A stretch of 31,989 bases of DNA from CAIZGX01 sp964385405 (GTDB taxonomy: Bacteria > Bacteroidota > Bacteroidia > Flavobacteriales_D > Sanyastnellaceae), in NCBI GenBank assembly GCA_964385405.1, contig CAYLOT010000027.1:1-31989 (forward strand), read 5' to 3'. This document shows positions 24,188-31,873 of the stretch, piece by piece. The position numbers and the translations under genes were made by a program. The stretch's first letter is position 1, and the number at the start of each line of letters is the position of its first letter. The notes under the pieces are model-generated. The model had not been told where the DNA came from and searched no databases. It was given only the letters and a program-made list of their open reading frames with translations.

Positions 24188-25258
24188 ATGAAAAAAGTAC
24201 ACAATTTTAGCGCGGGTCCTTGCATTCTTCCTTCTTCAGTTCTTGAAGGTTCAGCAGAGGCAATCAGAGAATTTGACGGCATGGGATTGTCGTTGATTGA
24301 AATTTCACACCGAAGCAAAAACTTCGAGCGTGTAATGGACGAAGCGCGTCAGTTGGTGAAAGATATTTTGAATCTCGAAGATCGCTACGAAGTTCTTTTT
24401 CTTCAAGGTGGCGCAACACTTGGATTCTACATGGTTCCTTTGAATATTTTGAAGGAAGGTGGAAAGGCTGCCTACGCAAACACAGGTGTTTGGGCGAGCG
24501 GTGCAATTAAAGAAGCAAAGTTGGTTGGAAACATTGATGTGATTACCGACAGTTCGGCTTCGAACCACAATCATATTCCTGAGTTGCCTTCGGTAGACGG
24601 ATACGATTATTTCCATTACACTTCGAACAACACCATTTACGGTACACAATATCAGTACACGCCGAAAGTGAATGTTCCGTTGGTGTGCGACATGAGTTCA
24701 GATATTTTTTCGAAGGAATTCAACGCGAATGATTTCTCATTGATCTACGCAGGTGCACAGAAAAATATGGGTCCTGCAGGAGCAACGCTGTACATCGTAG
24801 ACAAAGAAATGTTAGGTAAGACAGGAAGAAAACTTCCTTCGTACTTAGACCTTGCCTCTCATATTTCGAAAGACAGCATGGCGAACACGCCTCCAGTGTT
24901 TTCAGTTTACGCGAGTATGCTTATGCTTCGTTGGATTAAAGAAAACGGTGGATTGAAAGGGATGGAAATTCACAACCGCGCGAAGCAAGAGTTGTTCTAT
25001 GCTGAATTGGATCGCAATAGCATGTTCCATGGACATAGTGTTCCGGAAAGTCGTTCTTGGATGAACCCAACCTTCCGTCTGAACAACGAAGAGCACACTG
25101 CTGCATTCGACGCCATGTGGAAAGAAGCAGGCATTAGTGGAATCGCTGGACACCGCAGTGTTGGCGGATACCGCGCTTCCATGTACAATGCACTTCCTTT
25201 GGAAAGTGTTAAGGTGTTGGTAGATGTTATGAAAGAATTCGAACGTAAAAACGGATAA
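24188..25258 (+). CDS. serC: Phosphoserine aminotransferase
   Basis: 356 residues, normal length. It converts 3-phosphohydroxypyruvate and glutamate to phosphoserine and 2-oxoglutarate in the cytosol. The family start NFSAGPCILP, the SHRSKNFE motif, the FLQGGATLGF turn and the PLP lysine Lys192 in YAGAQKNMGPAG are all present; WMNPTFRL and GHRSVGGYRASMYNAL complete the C-terminal domain. It opens a run with serA (one-base gap), the DUF1015 gene (one-base gap) and yggS (four-base overlap). Confidence 0.97.
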   Translation: MKKVHNFSAGPCILPSSVLEGSAEAIREFDGMGLSLIEISHRSKNFERVMDEARQLVKDILNLEDRYEVLFLQGGATLGFYMVPLNILKEGGKAAYANTGVWASGAIKEAKLVGNIDVITDSSASNHNHIPELPSVDGYDYFHYTSNNTIYGTQYQYTPKVNVPLVCDMSSDIFSKEFNANDFSLIYAGAQKNMGPAGATLYIVDKEMLGKTGRKLPSYLDLASHISKDSMANTPPVFSVYASMLMLRWIKENGGLKGMEIHNRAKQELFYAELDRNSMFHGHSVPESRSWMNPTFRLNNEEHTAAFDAMWKEAGISGIAGHRSVGGYRASMYNALPLESVKVLVDVMKEFERKNG

Positions 25259-25259
25259 G

Positions 25260-26219
25260 ATGAAGATTTTAGCAAACGACGGAATAGACGCAAAGGGACA
25301 AGCGGCATTGGAAGCAATGGGCTGCACGGTGCTTACAGAAAAGGTAAGTCAAGATGCATTGGCTGCGTTCATTCATAACGAGAATATTGACGGACTTTTG
25401 GTGCGCAGCGCAACCACTGCGAGAAAAGAATTGATAGACGCTTGTCCGAATTTGAAGTTCATTGGTCGTGGTGGTGTAGGTATCGATAACATTGACGCCG
25501 TGTATGCGCGAGAAAAAGGTGTAGACGTTTTCAATACTCCTGCTAGCAGCAGCGCCAGCGTAGCCGAATTAGTGATGGCCATGATGTTCGCTTCGAACAG
25601 ATTTCTTTACCAAGCCGGAGGTGCAATGCCCGTAAACGGAGAAGATACTTTTGAAGTCTTGAAGAAGAATTACGGGAAAGGAAAAGAAGTGAAGGGAAAG
25701 ACATTGGGAATTATTGGCTTCGGACGCATTGGAATATCATTGGCTGAATACGCCTTGGGATGCGGCATGCGCGTGATGTTCTTCGATCGTTCGAAAACGG
25801 AAGAAACGGTAGCGCTCTCCATTAACGGTTCTCCAATTGAAGTGAAATTGAATGTTTCTTCATTCGAAGAAGTTCTTCGCGGAAGCGATTTCATTTCGTT
25901 GCACGTTCCGAAACAACCGAACGGAAGTTCGGTTATTGGTTCGGCAGAATTCGCACTCATGAAGAAAAACGCAGTGGTCATTAACACCAGTCGTGGTGGA
26001 ACCATTAACGAAGCGCAACTTATTGAAGCACTCGACAACGGCGTAATTGCTGGCGCTTGTTTAGACGTATTCGAAAACGAACCTCGTCCGAATGCAGCCT
26101 TGTTAAAGCATTCTAAAATTATTACCACTCCGCACATAGGCGCAGCTACAGCAGAAGCGCAAGAGCGCATTGGTTTAGAGATTGCAGAGAATGTGAAACG
26201 AATTATGCAAGGCGCATAA
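25260..26219 (+). CDS. serA: D-3-phosphoglycerate dehydrogenase, short form
   Basis: 319 residues. It oxidises 3-phosphoglycerate to 3-phosphohydroxypyruvate with NAD, the first step of serine synthesis. The NAD loop GFGRIG is at 153-158; catalytic Arg245 (NTSRGG), Glu274 (FENEP) and His292 (TPHIGAAT) are all present, and GRGGVGIDNID matches the substrate side. It lacks the C-terminal ACT domain of the E. coli enzyme (410 residues), so serine feedback through that domain is not expected. The start is one base after the serC stop codon and the next gene starts one base after its own stop. Confidence 0.93.
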   Translation: MKILANDGIDAKGQAALEAMGCTVLTEKVSQDALAAFIHNENIDGLLVRSATTARKELIDACPNLKFIGRGGVGIDNIDAVYAREKGVDVFNTPASSSASVAELVMAMMFASNRFLYQAGGAMPVNGEDTFEVLKKNYGKGKEVKGKTLGIIGFGRIGISLAEYALGCGMRVMFFDRSKTEETVALSINGSPIEVKLNVSSFEEVLRGSDFISLHVPKQPNGSSVIGSAEFALMKKNAVVINTSRGGTINEAQLIEALDNGVIAGACLDVFENEPRPNAALLKHSKIITTPHIGAATAEAQERIGLEIAENVKRIMQGA

Positions 26220-26220
26220 G

Positions 26221-27420
26221 ATGAAGTTCAAACCATTCAAAGCGGTATTGCCTGCAGCAGATAAGGTGCACTTGGTTGCTTCGCGCTCGTACGTATCTTA
26301 TTCGAAGGAAGATTTAATAGATAAGTTGAAGGGTAATCCCTACACCTTTCTTCACATCATACACCCCGATGTAGATGGCGATTACCGCGGAAGACGCATT
26401 GCGTATTTCGAAGAAGTAAGAAAGAATTATGTAAAGTTTTTGAATGAAGGAATCTTCGAGCAAGAAGAGACTCAATCTTTTTTTATCTACCGACAAGACA
26501 CACCTGAATTTTCTTTTCAGGGGTTGCTAGGTGCTGTTGCTGTTGAAGATTACGAACAAGGGAAGATCAAAATTCACGAGCATACCATTAGTCAGCGTGA
26601 AGGTAGATTCACAGATTACTTGGACACAACAGGAATAAACGCAGAGCCTGTTTTACTCATGTCGAAAGAAGAGCCTTGTCAGCCGCTAATCGAACGCATT
26701 TGCAAGCAACAGCCGTTGTATTGTTTTTCTACCACCGACCGCGTAAAGCACACAGTTTGGAAAGTAAGTACGCAAGAGGATATTCAGGAAATTGAAGCAG
26801 CCATGGCCAAAGTGCCAGAGCTTTATATTGCAGACGGACATCACAGAAGCGCGAGCAGTGTTGCATTGAAGCAACGCAAAGCGGAAGAGGGGAACAATGA
26901 GGAAGCATATCAATACTTCATGGCATTGGTACTTTCACAAGTGCAGTTGAAAATTTTAGGTTTTCACCGATTGGTGAAATGTGTGGTTGAGTCCGATTTG
27001 AATGTGTTCCTTTCCGACTTGAGTAAATTGGGTGCACTTCAAGAAGTAAAAGAAACCGAATTGAATTTGAGTGAAGGAAGAATAGGTGTTTACACCTGCG
27101 GAAAGTGGTATGCATTTCAATTCGAAAAAGAAAAAAATGTCATCGATGCCGAATGGCTTTCGAAAAATATTCTACATCCAATTTTTGGAATTGAAGACGA
27201 GCGCACGGACAAGCGAATTGCGCATGCAGACGGATTGGTGCCAACCCGCGAGATAGCGAAAATGGTTGATGAAGGAAAAGCAGATTTTGCATTCTTGCTA
27301 CATCCAATTTCAACGGAAACGCTCATGCGTATCTCCGACGAAGGGTCTACCATGCCACCGAAGAGTACTTACATCTTGCCGAAACTAAGAAGTGGATTGG
27401 TTATTTATCCGATGCGATGA
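26221..27420 (+). CDS. DUF1015 family protein in the serine operon
   Basis: 399 residues, cytosolic, no signal or membrane segment. The signature ADGHHRSAS lies at residues 204-212, with KIHEHT at 117-122 and a C-terminal AFLLHPISTETL and MPPKSTYILPKLRSGL. DUF1015 proteins are widespread and of unknown biochemical role. The gene is locked between serA and yggS, so a role in serine or phosphoserine metabolism is likely. The DGHHR motif recalls the D-H/R signature of ParB/Srx-fold proteins, a group that includes free serine kinases; this is an inference only. Confidence 0.85.
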   Translation: MKFKPFKAVLPAADKVHLVASRSYVSYSKEDLIDKLKGNPYTFLHIIHPDVDGDYRGRRIAYFEEVRKNYVKFLNEGIFEQEETQSFFIYRQDTPEFSFQGLLGAVAVEDYEQGKIKIHEHTISQREGRFTDYLDTTGINAEPVLLMSKEEPCQPLIERICKQQPLYCFSTTDRVKHTVWKVSTQEDIQEIEAAMAKVPELYIADGHHRSASSVALKQRKAEEGNNEEAYQYFMALVLSQVQLKILGFHRLVKCVVESDLNVFLSDLSKLGALQEVKETELNLSEGRIGVYTCGKWYAFQFEKEKNVIDAEWLSKNILHPIFGIEDERTDKRIAHADGLVPTREIAKMVDEGKADFAFLLHPISTETLMRISDEGSTMPPKSTYILPKLRSGLVIYPMR

Positions 27421-28067
27421 GCCACATTCAAGATCAAATAAAATTCTACACTGCACAGTTTCCTTCACACGTGAAGCTGGTGGCAGTTTCCAAAACGAAA
27501 CCTGTTCAAGATTTACAAGAGGCTTATGCTGCTGGACAGCGCATTTTTGGTGAGAATTATGTTCAGGAATTGGTAGACAAGCAGGCACAACTTCCAGCCG
27601 ATATTGAATGGCATTTCATTGGGAATTTGCAGTCGAATAAGGTGAAGTACATTGCTCCGTTTGTTGCACTTATTCACGGAGTGAATTCAATTTCTACCTT
27701 GAAGGAAATAGATAAGCAAGCCAAGAAATTAAATAAGCAGATTGAAATTTTATTGCAACTTCATGTTGCAATGGAAGAGAGCAAATTCGGATTTTCGGAA
27801 GAGGAAGTGTTGGAAATTGCTTCGCAACAAGAGTTGTATTCCAACGTAAACTTTCGCGGAGTTATGGGCATGGCCTCGTTCACAGAAGATCAGACGCTTA
27901 TTCGAAAAGAATTTCAAGAAGTGAATCGCATATTTACTGTGTTGAAGCCAATCTTCGGAGAAGACTTTAATGAAATAAGTATGGGCATGAGCGGCGATTG
28001 GGAAATTGCCGTTGAAGAAGGAAGCACGCTCGTTCGAATTGGCAGTGCAATTTTCGGAAGTCGTTAG
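27417..28067 (+). CDS. PLP-homeostasis protein, YggS/PLPBP family
   Basis: 216 residues with the family lysine in AVSKTKP (Lys27) that holds pyridoxal phosphate, the GENYVQEL segment, WHFIGNLQSNK, and the C-terminal SMGMSGDWEIAVEEGSTLVRIGSAIFG. These single-domain alanine-racemase-fold proteins bind and pass on PLP and keep PLP and amino-acid pools balanced; they are not enzymes in the usual sense. Its ATGA start/stop overlap with the DUF1015 gene implies translational coupling. SerC uses PLP, which may explain the company. The 3' end overlaps the convergent glycosyltransferase by four bases. Confidence 0.93.
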   Translation: MSHIQDQIKFYTAQFPSHVKLVAVSKTKPVQDLQEAYAAGQRIFGENYVQELVDKQAQLPADIEWHFIGNLQSNKVKYIAPFVALIHGVNSISTLKEIDKQAKKLNKQIEILLQLHVAMEESKFGFSEEEVLEIASQQELYSNVNFRGVMGMASFTEDQTLIRKEFQEVNRIFTVLKPIFGEDFNEISMGMSGDWEIAVEEGSTLVRIGSAIFGSR

Positions 28068-29014
28068 TTCAACGTTTCAGCTACGCTATAATCGTTGCGT
28101 GTAGCGCTGTTTCGCGAAATGAGTTCTCCCAAGAATCCGGCTAAAAACAAAAGCGTTCCAATGATCATGCAGGTAAGTGCAATGTAGAACGGACTTTGTT
28201 CAGCAATGTTCTTTGCAGTTTCGCCTAAGTAAAGCGCATACAATTTCGAACCGCCGATATAAGCGAAAGAAATGAATCCGATCATGAACACCAACGTTCC
28301 CAACGTTCCGAAGAAATGCATGGGACGCTTGCCGAATTTCGACATGAAAGAAATGGTGAGTAGATCTAAGAATCCATTCATGAAACGCTCCATTCCGAAT
28401 TTCGTTGAACCGAATTTGCGGGCTTGGTGCTTCACCACTTTTTCACCAATTTTCTTGAACCCTTGTTGCTTCGCCAATACAGGAATGTAGCGATGCATCT
28501 CACCATACACTTCCACACACTTCACCACGTCTTTGCGGTATCCCTTCAACCCACAATTAAAATCGTTCAAGTGAATGCCCGTCATTCTGCGCGTAGCCCA
28601 ATTGAATAATTTCGTTGGAATGGTCTTCGAAAGTGGATCGAAGCGTTCCTTCTTCCAGCCGCTAACAACATCGTATCCTTCTTCCAAAATCATTCGCGCC
28701 ATGGCTGGAATTTCTTCCGGAGAATCTTGAAGGTCTGCGTCTAACGTGAACACCACGTTTCCTTGTGCCGCTTGAAATCCCATGTGTAACGCAGCCGACT
28801 TTCCGTAGTTGCGCGAAAAACGAATGCCGCGAACGGTAGGATAGGTTTCCTTCAATTCTTGAATAACATTCCAGGAGTTGTCGGTTGAGCCGTCGTCAAC
28901 GAAGATAACTTCGTAAGACATCTGTTCGCGTTGCATGACCTCGTTAATCCAACGTTGCAATTCAGGAAGCGACTCGGCTTCGTTAAGAAGAGGAATGACG
29001 AGGGAGCAGTTCAT
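28064..29014 (-). CDS. Membrane family 2 glycosyltransferase (DPM1/GtrB/ArnC-like)
   Basis: 316 residues. Residues 1-220 are the GT-A catalytic part: VIPLLNEAESL, VDDGSTD (39-45), the metal-binding DAD (92-94) in TLDADLQD, and the NDFNCGLKGYR segment. Two C-terminal membrane helices follow (about 233-256 and 279-301). This layout is that of enzymes that put a sugar on undecaprenyl or dolichyl phosphate. The sugar cannot be read from the sequence. It follows the DUF4199 gene by three bases and is transcribed with it. Confidence 0.88.
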   Translation of the reverse strand: MNCSLVIPLLNEAESLPELQRWINEVMQREQMSYEVIFVDDGSTDNSWNVIQELKETYPTVRGIRFSRNYGKSAALHMGFQAAQGNVVFTLDADLQDSPEEIPAMARMILEEGYDVVSGWKKERFDPLSKTIPTKLFNWATRRMTGIHLNDFNCGLKGYRKDVVKCVEVYGEMHRYIPVLAKQQGFKKIGEKVVKHQARKFGSTKFGMERFMNGFLDLLTISFMSKFGKRPMHFFGTLGTLVFMIGFISFAYIGGSKLYALYLGETAKNIAEQSPFYIALTCMIIGTLLFLAGFLGELISRNSATRNDYSVAETLN

Positions 29015-29017
29015 GTG

Positions 29018-29596
29018 TTAAGCTTGTTGAAAAGGGTTTTTCGAATTTCTGTTTCTATTGAAAAGCGCAACGAATAATCCAATAAAAAGGAAGAACACCA
29101 CGGTCCAAAAGAAATTGCCTGTTGCCTCAACCCCAGGGCCACAAACATATGTGTTGAAATAGGAAGGATCGGTTTGTTGAATCAGGTCTTCTCTTGAAAT
29201 CCAGTTGTATTGGTTGTTGAAATTTATCAGTTCTTCTTTTTTATGTATTCTCATGTTTTCAAGCAATCCGCGATTGAAAAATTTCAAATTCAAATAAAGG
29301 AGTAGTGACTCTAGTGTTGCAATAACGAGTCCCATGCGAATGCAGAACCAGTATATTTTGCCGAATTTGAGGTTGGAAGTGAATTGTTTGTAGTAGACCA
29401 AACCAATGGTGCAGGCGAGTACTGGCGGCAAAGAACTGAGAAAAGAGAATAGGAAGCTTGCGGAAGGAAAAGCATATGCGAGTTGATTGAAAAGCATTCC
29501 TAACAAAGCCGCGCCCACACCGAATTTGATAAGAATGGAAAGGGTGGCCTTTCTATTAAGTTTTGGGTCTATGATATTTTCACGTGTTTCTTCCAT
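29018..29596 (-). CDS. DUF4199 membrane protein
   Basis: 192 residues with four membrane helices (about 17-36, 43-67, 80-100 and 160-178). The segments KFGKIYWFCIRMGLVIA and FFNRGLLENMRIHKKEEL fit DUF4199, a Bacteroidota family of unknown function often next to a dolichyl-phosphate-mannose-type glycosyltransferase, as here. A TACTTTTG box 17 bases upstream probably drives both genes. Confidence 0.8.
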   Translation of the reverse strand: MEETRENIIDPKLNRKATLSILIKFGVGAALLGMLFNQLAYAFPSASFLFSFLSSLPPVLACTIGLVYYKQFTSNLKFGKIYWFCIRMGLVIATLESLLLYLNLKFFNRGLLENMRIHKKEELINFNNQYNWISREDLIQQTDPSYFNTYVCGPGVEATGNFFWTVVFFLFIGLFVALFNRNRNSKNPFQQA

Positions 29597-29613
29597 TCAA
29601 AAATTATTTCCAA

Positions 29614-29621
29614 CAAAAGTA
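29614..29621 (-). promoter_or_regulatory. Promoter -7 box for the DUF4199-glycosyltransferase operon
   Basis: Minus-strand TACTTTTG is a full match to TAnnTTTG, 17 bases before the ATG at 29596. Its upstream side lies against the SRP RNA promoter, so the two promoters are back to back. Confidence 0.5.
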
Positions 29622-29631
29622 AGCAATGATT

Positions 29632-29661
29632 TTTGCGAATAACAGACTTGCCTTACATTTG
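29632..29661 (+). promoter_or_regulatory. SRP RNA promoter
   Basis: TTTG (29632-29635) and TACATTTG (29654-29661) are separated by 18 bases, the Bacteroidota -33/-7 arrangement. The RNA should start about five bases downstream, near 29666, which is exactly where the paired 5' end of the SRP RNA begins. Confidence 0.7.
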
Positions 29662-29665
29662 CACA

Positions 29666-29763
29666 AAGGCAAGTCTTATACGACCAGCTCCTTTCAAATC
29701 CTCCAGGGCCGGAAGGCAGCAAAGGTAGAAAGTTGTAGCGGTGCGATATAAGGGGCTTGCCTT
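29666..29763 (+). ncRNA. ffs: Bacterial small SRP RNA (4.5S type)
   Basis: This RNA is the scaffold of the signal recognition particle and binds Ffh to deliver membrane proteins. The conserved tip is visible: GCC-GGAA-GGC (29708-29717) followed by AGCAAAGG, the asymmetric loop that binds Ffh. The ends pair perfectly, AAGGCAAG (29666-29673) with CTTGCCTT (29756-29763). At about 98 nt without an Alu domain it is the short type. A T-run follows directly. Confidence 0.93.
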
Positions 29764-29784
29764 CTTTTTTTTGTCTTATTTTTG
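29757..29784 (+). promoter_or_regulatory. Promoter of the YkgJ-type gene
   Basis: TTG (29757-29759), 17 bases, then TATTTTTG (29777-29784), a full match. The -33 part is inside the SRP RNA 3' stem and the spacer is its T-run. The box ends five bases before the ATG at 29790, so the message is probably leaderless. Confidence 0.55.
29764..29772 (+). terminator. SRP RNA T-run terminator
   Basis: Eight T residues (29765-29772) follow the closing stem of the SRP RNA, giving a Rho-independent stop in which the RNA's own terminal helix is the hairpin. The region overlaps the promoter of the next gene. Confidence 0.65.
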
Positions 29785-29789
29785 GCGAC

Positions 29790-30296
29790 ATGTCAGAATC
29801 GCCCTTCGCCAAAAAATTCAGATTACGCGCTTATAGAAAGAAAAAAGTGCTCACTGCATTTCTTAAAAAACTCTCCAAGAATCAACCCAAGACTGCGAGG
29901 CCTCACATTGTTGCTGCCCAGAAAGAAGCATGGAAGCAAGTCGATTGTACGGCTTGTGGAAACTGTTGCAGAACCATGACTCCAACTTGGAAAAAATCAG
30001 AAGTGAAAAGGCTTGCAGCGCATTTGGGAATGACCTATCAAGAATTTTTCGATAAGTGGTTATTCATAGACGAAGAAACCGGAGACCTTGTGAATACAAC
30101 TCAGCCTTGTCAATTCTTTGATATGGAGAAAGGACTTTGCGGTGTGTACGAACTGCGTCCACACGATTGCGCAACATTTCCGCACATGTATCGCAGAGAT
30201 TTTTTCGATCAAACCGAGGTCTATACTGCAAATCTTCACAGATGTCCTGCCACCTTGGTTGCCATGGAGGCTTTAGAGAAGGCAATGCGCTCGTAA
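29790..30296 (+). CDS. YkgJ-family cysteine cluster protein
   Basis: 168 residues from the ATG at 29790; a longer frame reaches 29757 but would begin inside the SRP RNA. Cys53, 56, 59 and 60 in DCTACGNCCR form the family signature, with further Cys107, Cys117, Cys127 and Cys152, eight in all, a set suited to binding zinc or an iron-sulfur cluster. The central YELRPHDCATFP is also conserved. The family has no settled function. The N-terminal 40 residues are very basic (RLRAYRKKKV), which could mean nucleic-acid contact. Confidence 0.85.
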   Translation: MSESPFAKKFRLRAYRKKKVLTAFLKKLSKNQPKTARPHIVAAQKEAWKQVDCTACGNCCRTMTPTWKKSEVKRLAAHLGMTYQEFFDKWLFIDEETGDLVNTTQPCQFFDMEKGLCGVYELRPHDCATFPHMYRRDFFDQTEVYTANLHRCPATLVAMEALEKAMRS

Positions 30297-30345
30297 TTCA
30301 ATGAATATTTTATCGAATTGTTAAGGCATTTCAGTCAAGGTAGTT

Positions 30346-30353
30346 TAATTTTG
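30346..30353 (+). promoter_or_regulatory. Promoter -7 box for the gene upstream of metK
   Basis: TAATTTTG is a full match to TAnnTTTG, 16 bases before the GTG start at 30370. A TTG at 30318-30320 is 25 bases upstream, slightly beyond the usual spacing. Confidence 0.5.
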
Positions 30354-30369
30354 AATAAACTTTAGGAAA

Positions 30370-31851
30370 GTGGAATTGGATCGCGTTGTTTTATCGCCCG
30401 CTCAGAAATCGTTGAGAATTAACCTCAACAAAGACATCTACGGAACATTTGCAGAAATTGGTGCTGGACAAGAAGTTGTGCGTCATTTCTTTCGTGCGGG
30501 TGGTGCTAGCGGAACCATTGCGAAAGCTATGAGTGCGTACGACAAAGATTTCAGTGATGCGATTTACGGAAAAGAGGAGAAGGGAAGATACGTGTGCAAA
30601 GCGCGCGTAGACAATATGCTCAATCACGAATATCGTTTGATTGAAGAAAGATTGAATCGCGATGATCATCCAACCAAAGAATTTTTCAGCTACGCAAACA
30701 CCTTTGCTACTATTAATTTTCAGAAGACCATTCAAGGTCACGGTTGGATGGGAGTGAAGTTTCAGACAGCTGCGAACAGGGAACCAAATGTGGTAATTAT
30801 TCATGCGCGTTTGCACGAAAGCGATGTGTTGCTTCAGCAAGCCACTGTAGGGAATTTAGGTGTGAACCTGCTTTACGGGTGTTTTTACACCTTCAAACAA
30901 CCAAAAGAATTGTTGCTTTCGTTGTATGATAACTTGAATCGCGATCAGGTTGAGATTGATACCATTCAATTTTCAGGTCCCGATTTCGAGAGTGTAGATA
31001 ATCGTATCATGTCTTTGCAACTCGTGAAGAACGGAATGACTGAAGCGGTAATTTTCTCTCCAGATGGTGAGAACCTGCAAGCGGCAGATGTTCTTTACAA
31101 GAAACACATCTTAGCATTGCGCGGATCTTTTAGACCTGTTACAAAGGTAAACATTGACATGATTGCGAAAGGGCTGAAGATGTTCGAAGCCGATCGTAAA
31201 GTTGATCCAGAAAAGGTGCAAGTATTGTTCGAAATAACCTTGAACAACTTGCGTTCAGAGGGAGAGATTGATGAGCAAGACTTTTTAGATCGCGCAGAGA
31301 TTTTGTGTTCACTGGGACAAACCGTATTGGTTTCAAACTATTCGAAGTATTACAAATTGGCAGAGTACTTCACGAAATACACCAACGAACGCATGGGTAT
31401 TATTATGGGTACAAACATGTTGGTAGAATTATTTGATGAAAAGTACTACCGCAATTTGAACGGCGGGATTTTAGCGGCATTTGGAATTCTCTTCAGCAGA
31501 GATTTGAAAATATACTTGTACCCGTGGGTCGACGAGAAGACAAACACTTTGTACACGACAGAAAACTGTCCTGTACATCCGCGTTTGCTTCCGCTATTCC
31601 GCTACATGGTAGACAACAAGCGTATTGTTGATATAGCAGAATACAATCCAGATGTTCTTTCAATCTATTCTCGCGATGCGTTAGAGCGTATTCAGAATGG
31701 ACACGAGGGATGGGAGGAAATGGTTCCGACCTATGTTGACACATTGATTAAAGAGAACAAATTGTTCGGATATGATCCAGAGCAAGTGCCGAATCCAGAT
31801 TTCACACCGCCGATTAGAACGAAGTGGAGTGAGTCGTTGAATTCAAATTAA
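30370..31851 (+). CDS. Conserved Bacteroidota protein of unknown function, upstream of metK
   Basis: 493 residues, starting with GTG; cytosolic, with no signal or membrane helices. It is very similar to a protein I remember across Bacteroidota (start LDRVVLSPAQKSLRINLNKD, then GTFAEIGAGQEVVRHFFRAGGASGTIAKAMSAYDKDFSD). Database entries for it often read nicotinate-nucleotide adenylyltransferase, but no HxGH or nucleotidyl-transfer motif is present, so that label is not supported. Other conserved runs are LRGSFRPVTKVNIDM and NNLRSEGEIDEQDFLDRAEILCSLGQTV. It precedes metK by 22 bases and is probably cotranscribed, with its own box at 30346-30353. Confidence 0.8.
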   Translation: MELDRVVLSPAQKSLRINLNKDIYGTFAEIGAGQEVVRHFFRAGGASGTIAKAMSAYDKDFSDAIYGKEEKGRYVCKARVDNMLNHEYRLIEERLNRDDHPTKEFFSYANTFATINFQKTIQGHGWMGVKFQTAANREPNVVIIHARLHESDVLLQQATVGNLGVNLLYGCFYTFKQPKELLLSLYDNLNRDQVEIDTIQFSGPDFESVDNRIMSLQLVKNGMTEAVIFSPDGENLQAADVLYKKHILALRGSFRPVTKVNIDMIAKGLKMFEADRKVDPEKVQVLFEITLNNLRSEGEIDEQDFLDRAEILCSLGQTVLVSNYSKYYKLAEYFTKYTNERMGIIMGTNMLVELFDEKYYRNLNGGILAAFGILFSRDLKIYLYPWVDEKTNTLYTTENCPVHPRLLPLFRYMVDNKRIVDIAEYNPDVLSIYSRDALERIQNGHEGWEEMVPTYVDTLIKENKLFGYDPEQVPNPDFTPPIRTKWSESLNSN

Positions 31852-31873
31852 TAAAGAAAATAATTAAATAGAT

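Noticed and set aside
29757..29789. Longer start for the YkgJ-type gene
   Set aside because: It would begin inside the SRP RNA terminal stem and terminator; the ATG at 29790 follows a full promoter box.
29597..29812. Minus-strand open frame over the SRP RNA
   Set aside because: It runs antisense through the SRP RNA and two promoters and has no family features.
30370..31851. Nicotinate-nucleotide adenylyltransferase
   Set aside because: No HxGH or other nucleotidyl-transfer motif is present in the 493 residues.
31852..31873. SAM riboswitch before metK
   Set aside because: Only 22 A/T-rich bases separate the genes, and the gap before 30370 shows no aptamer-like pairing.
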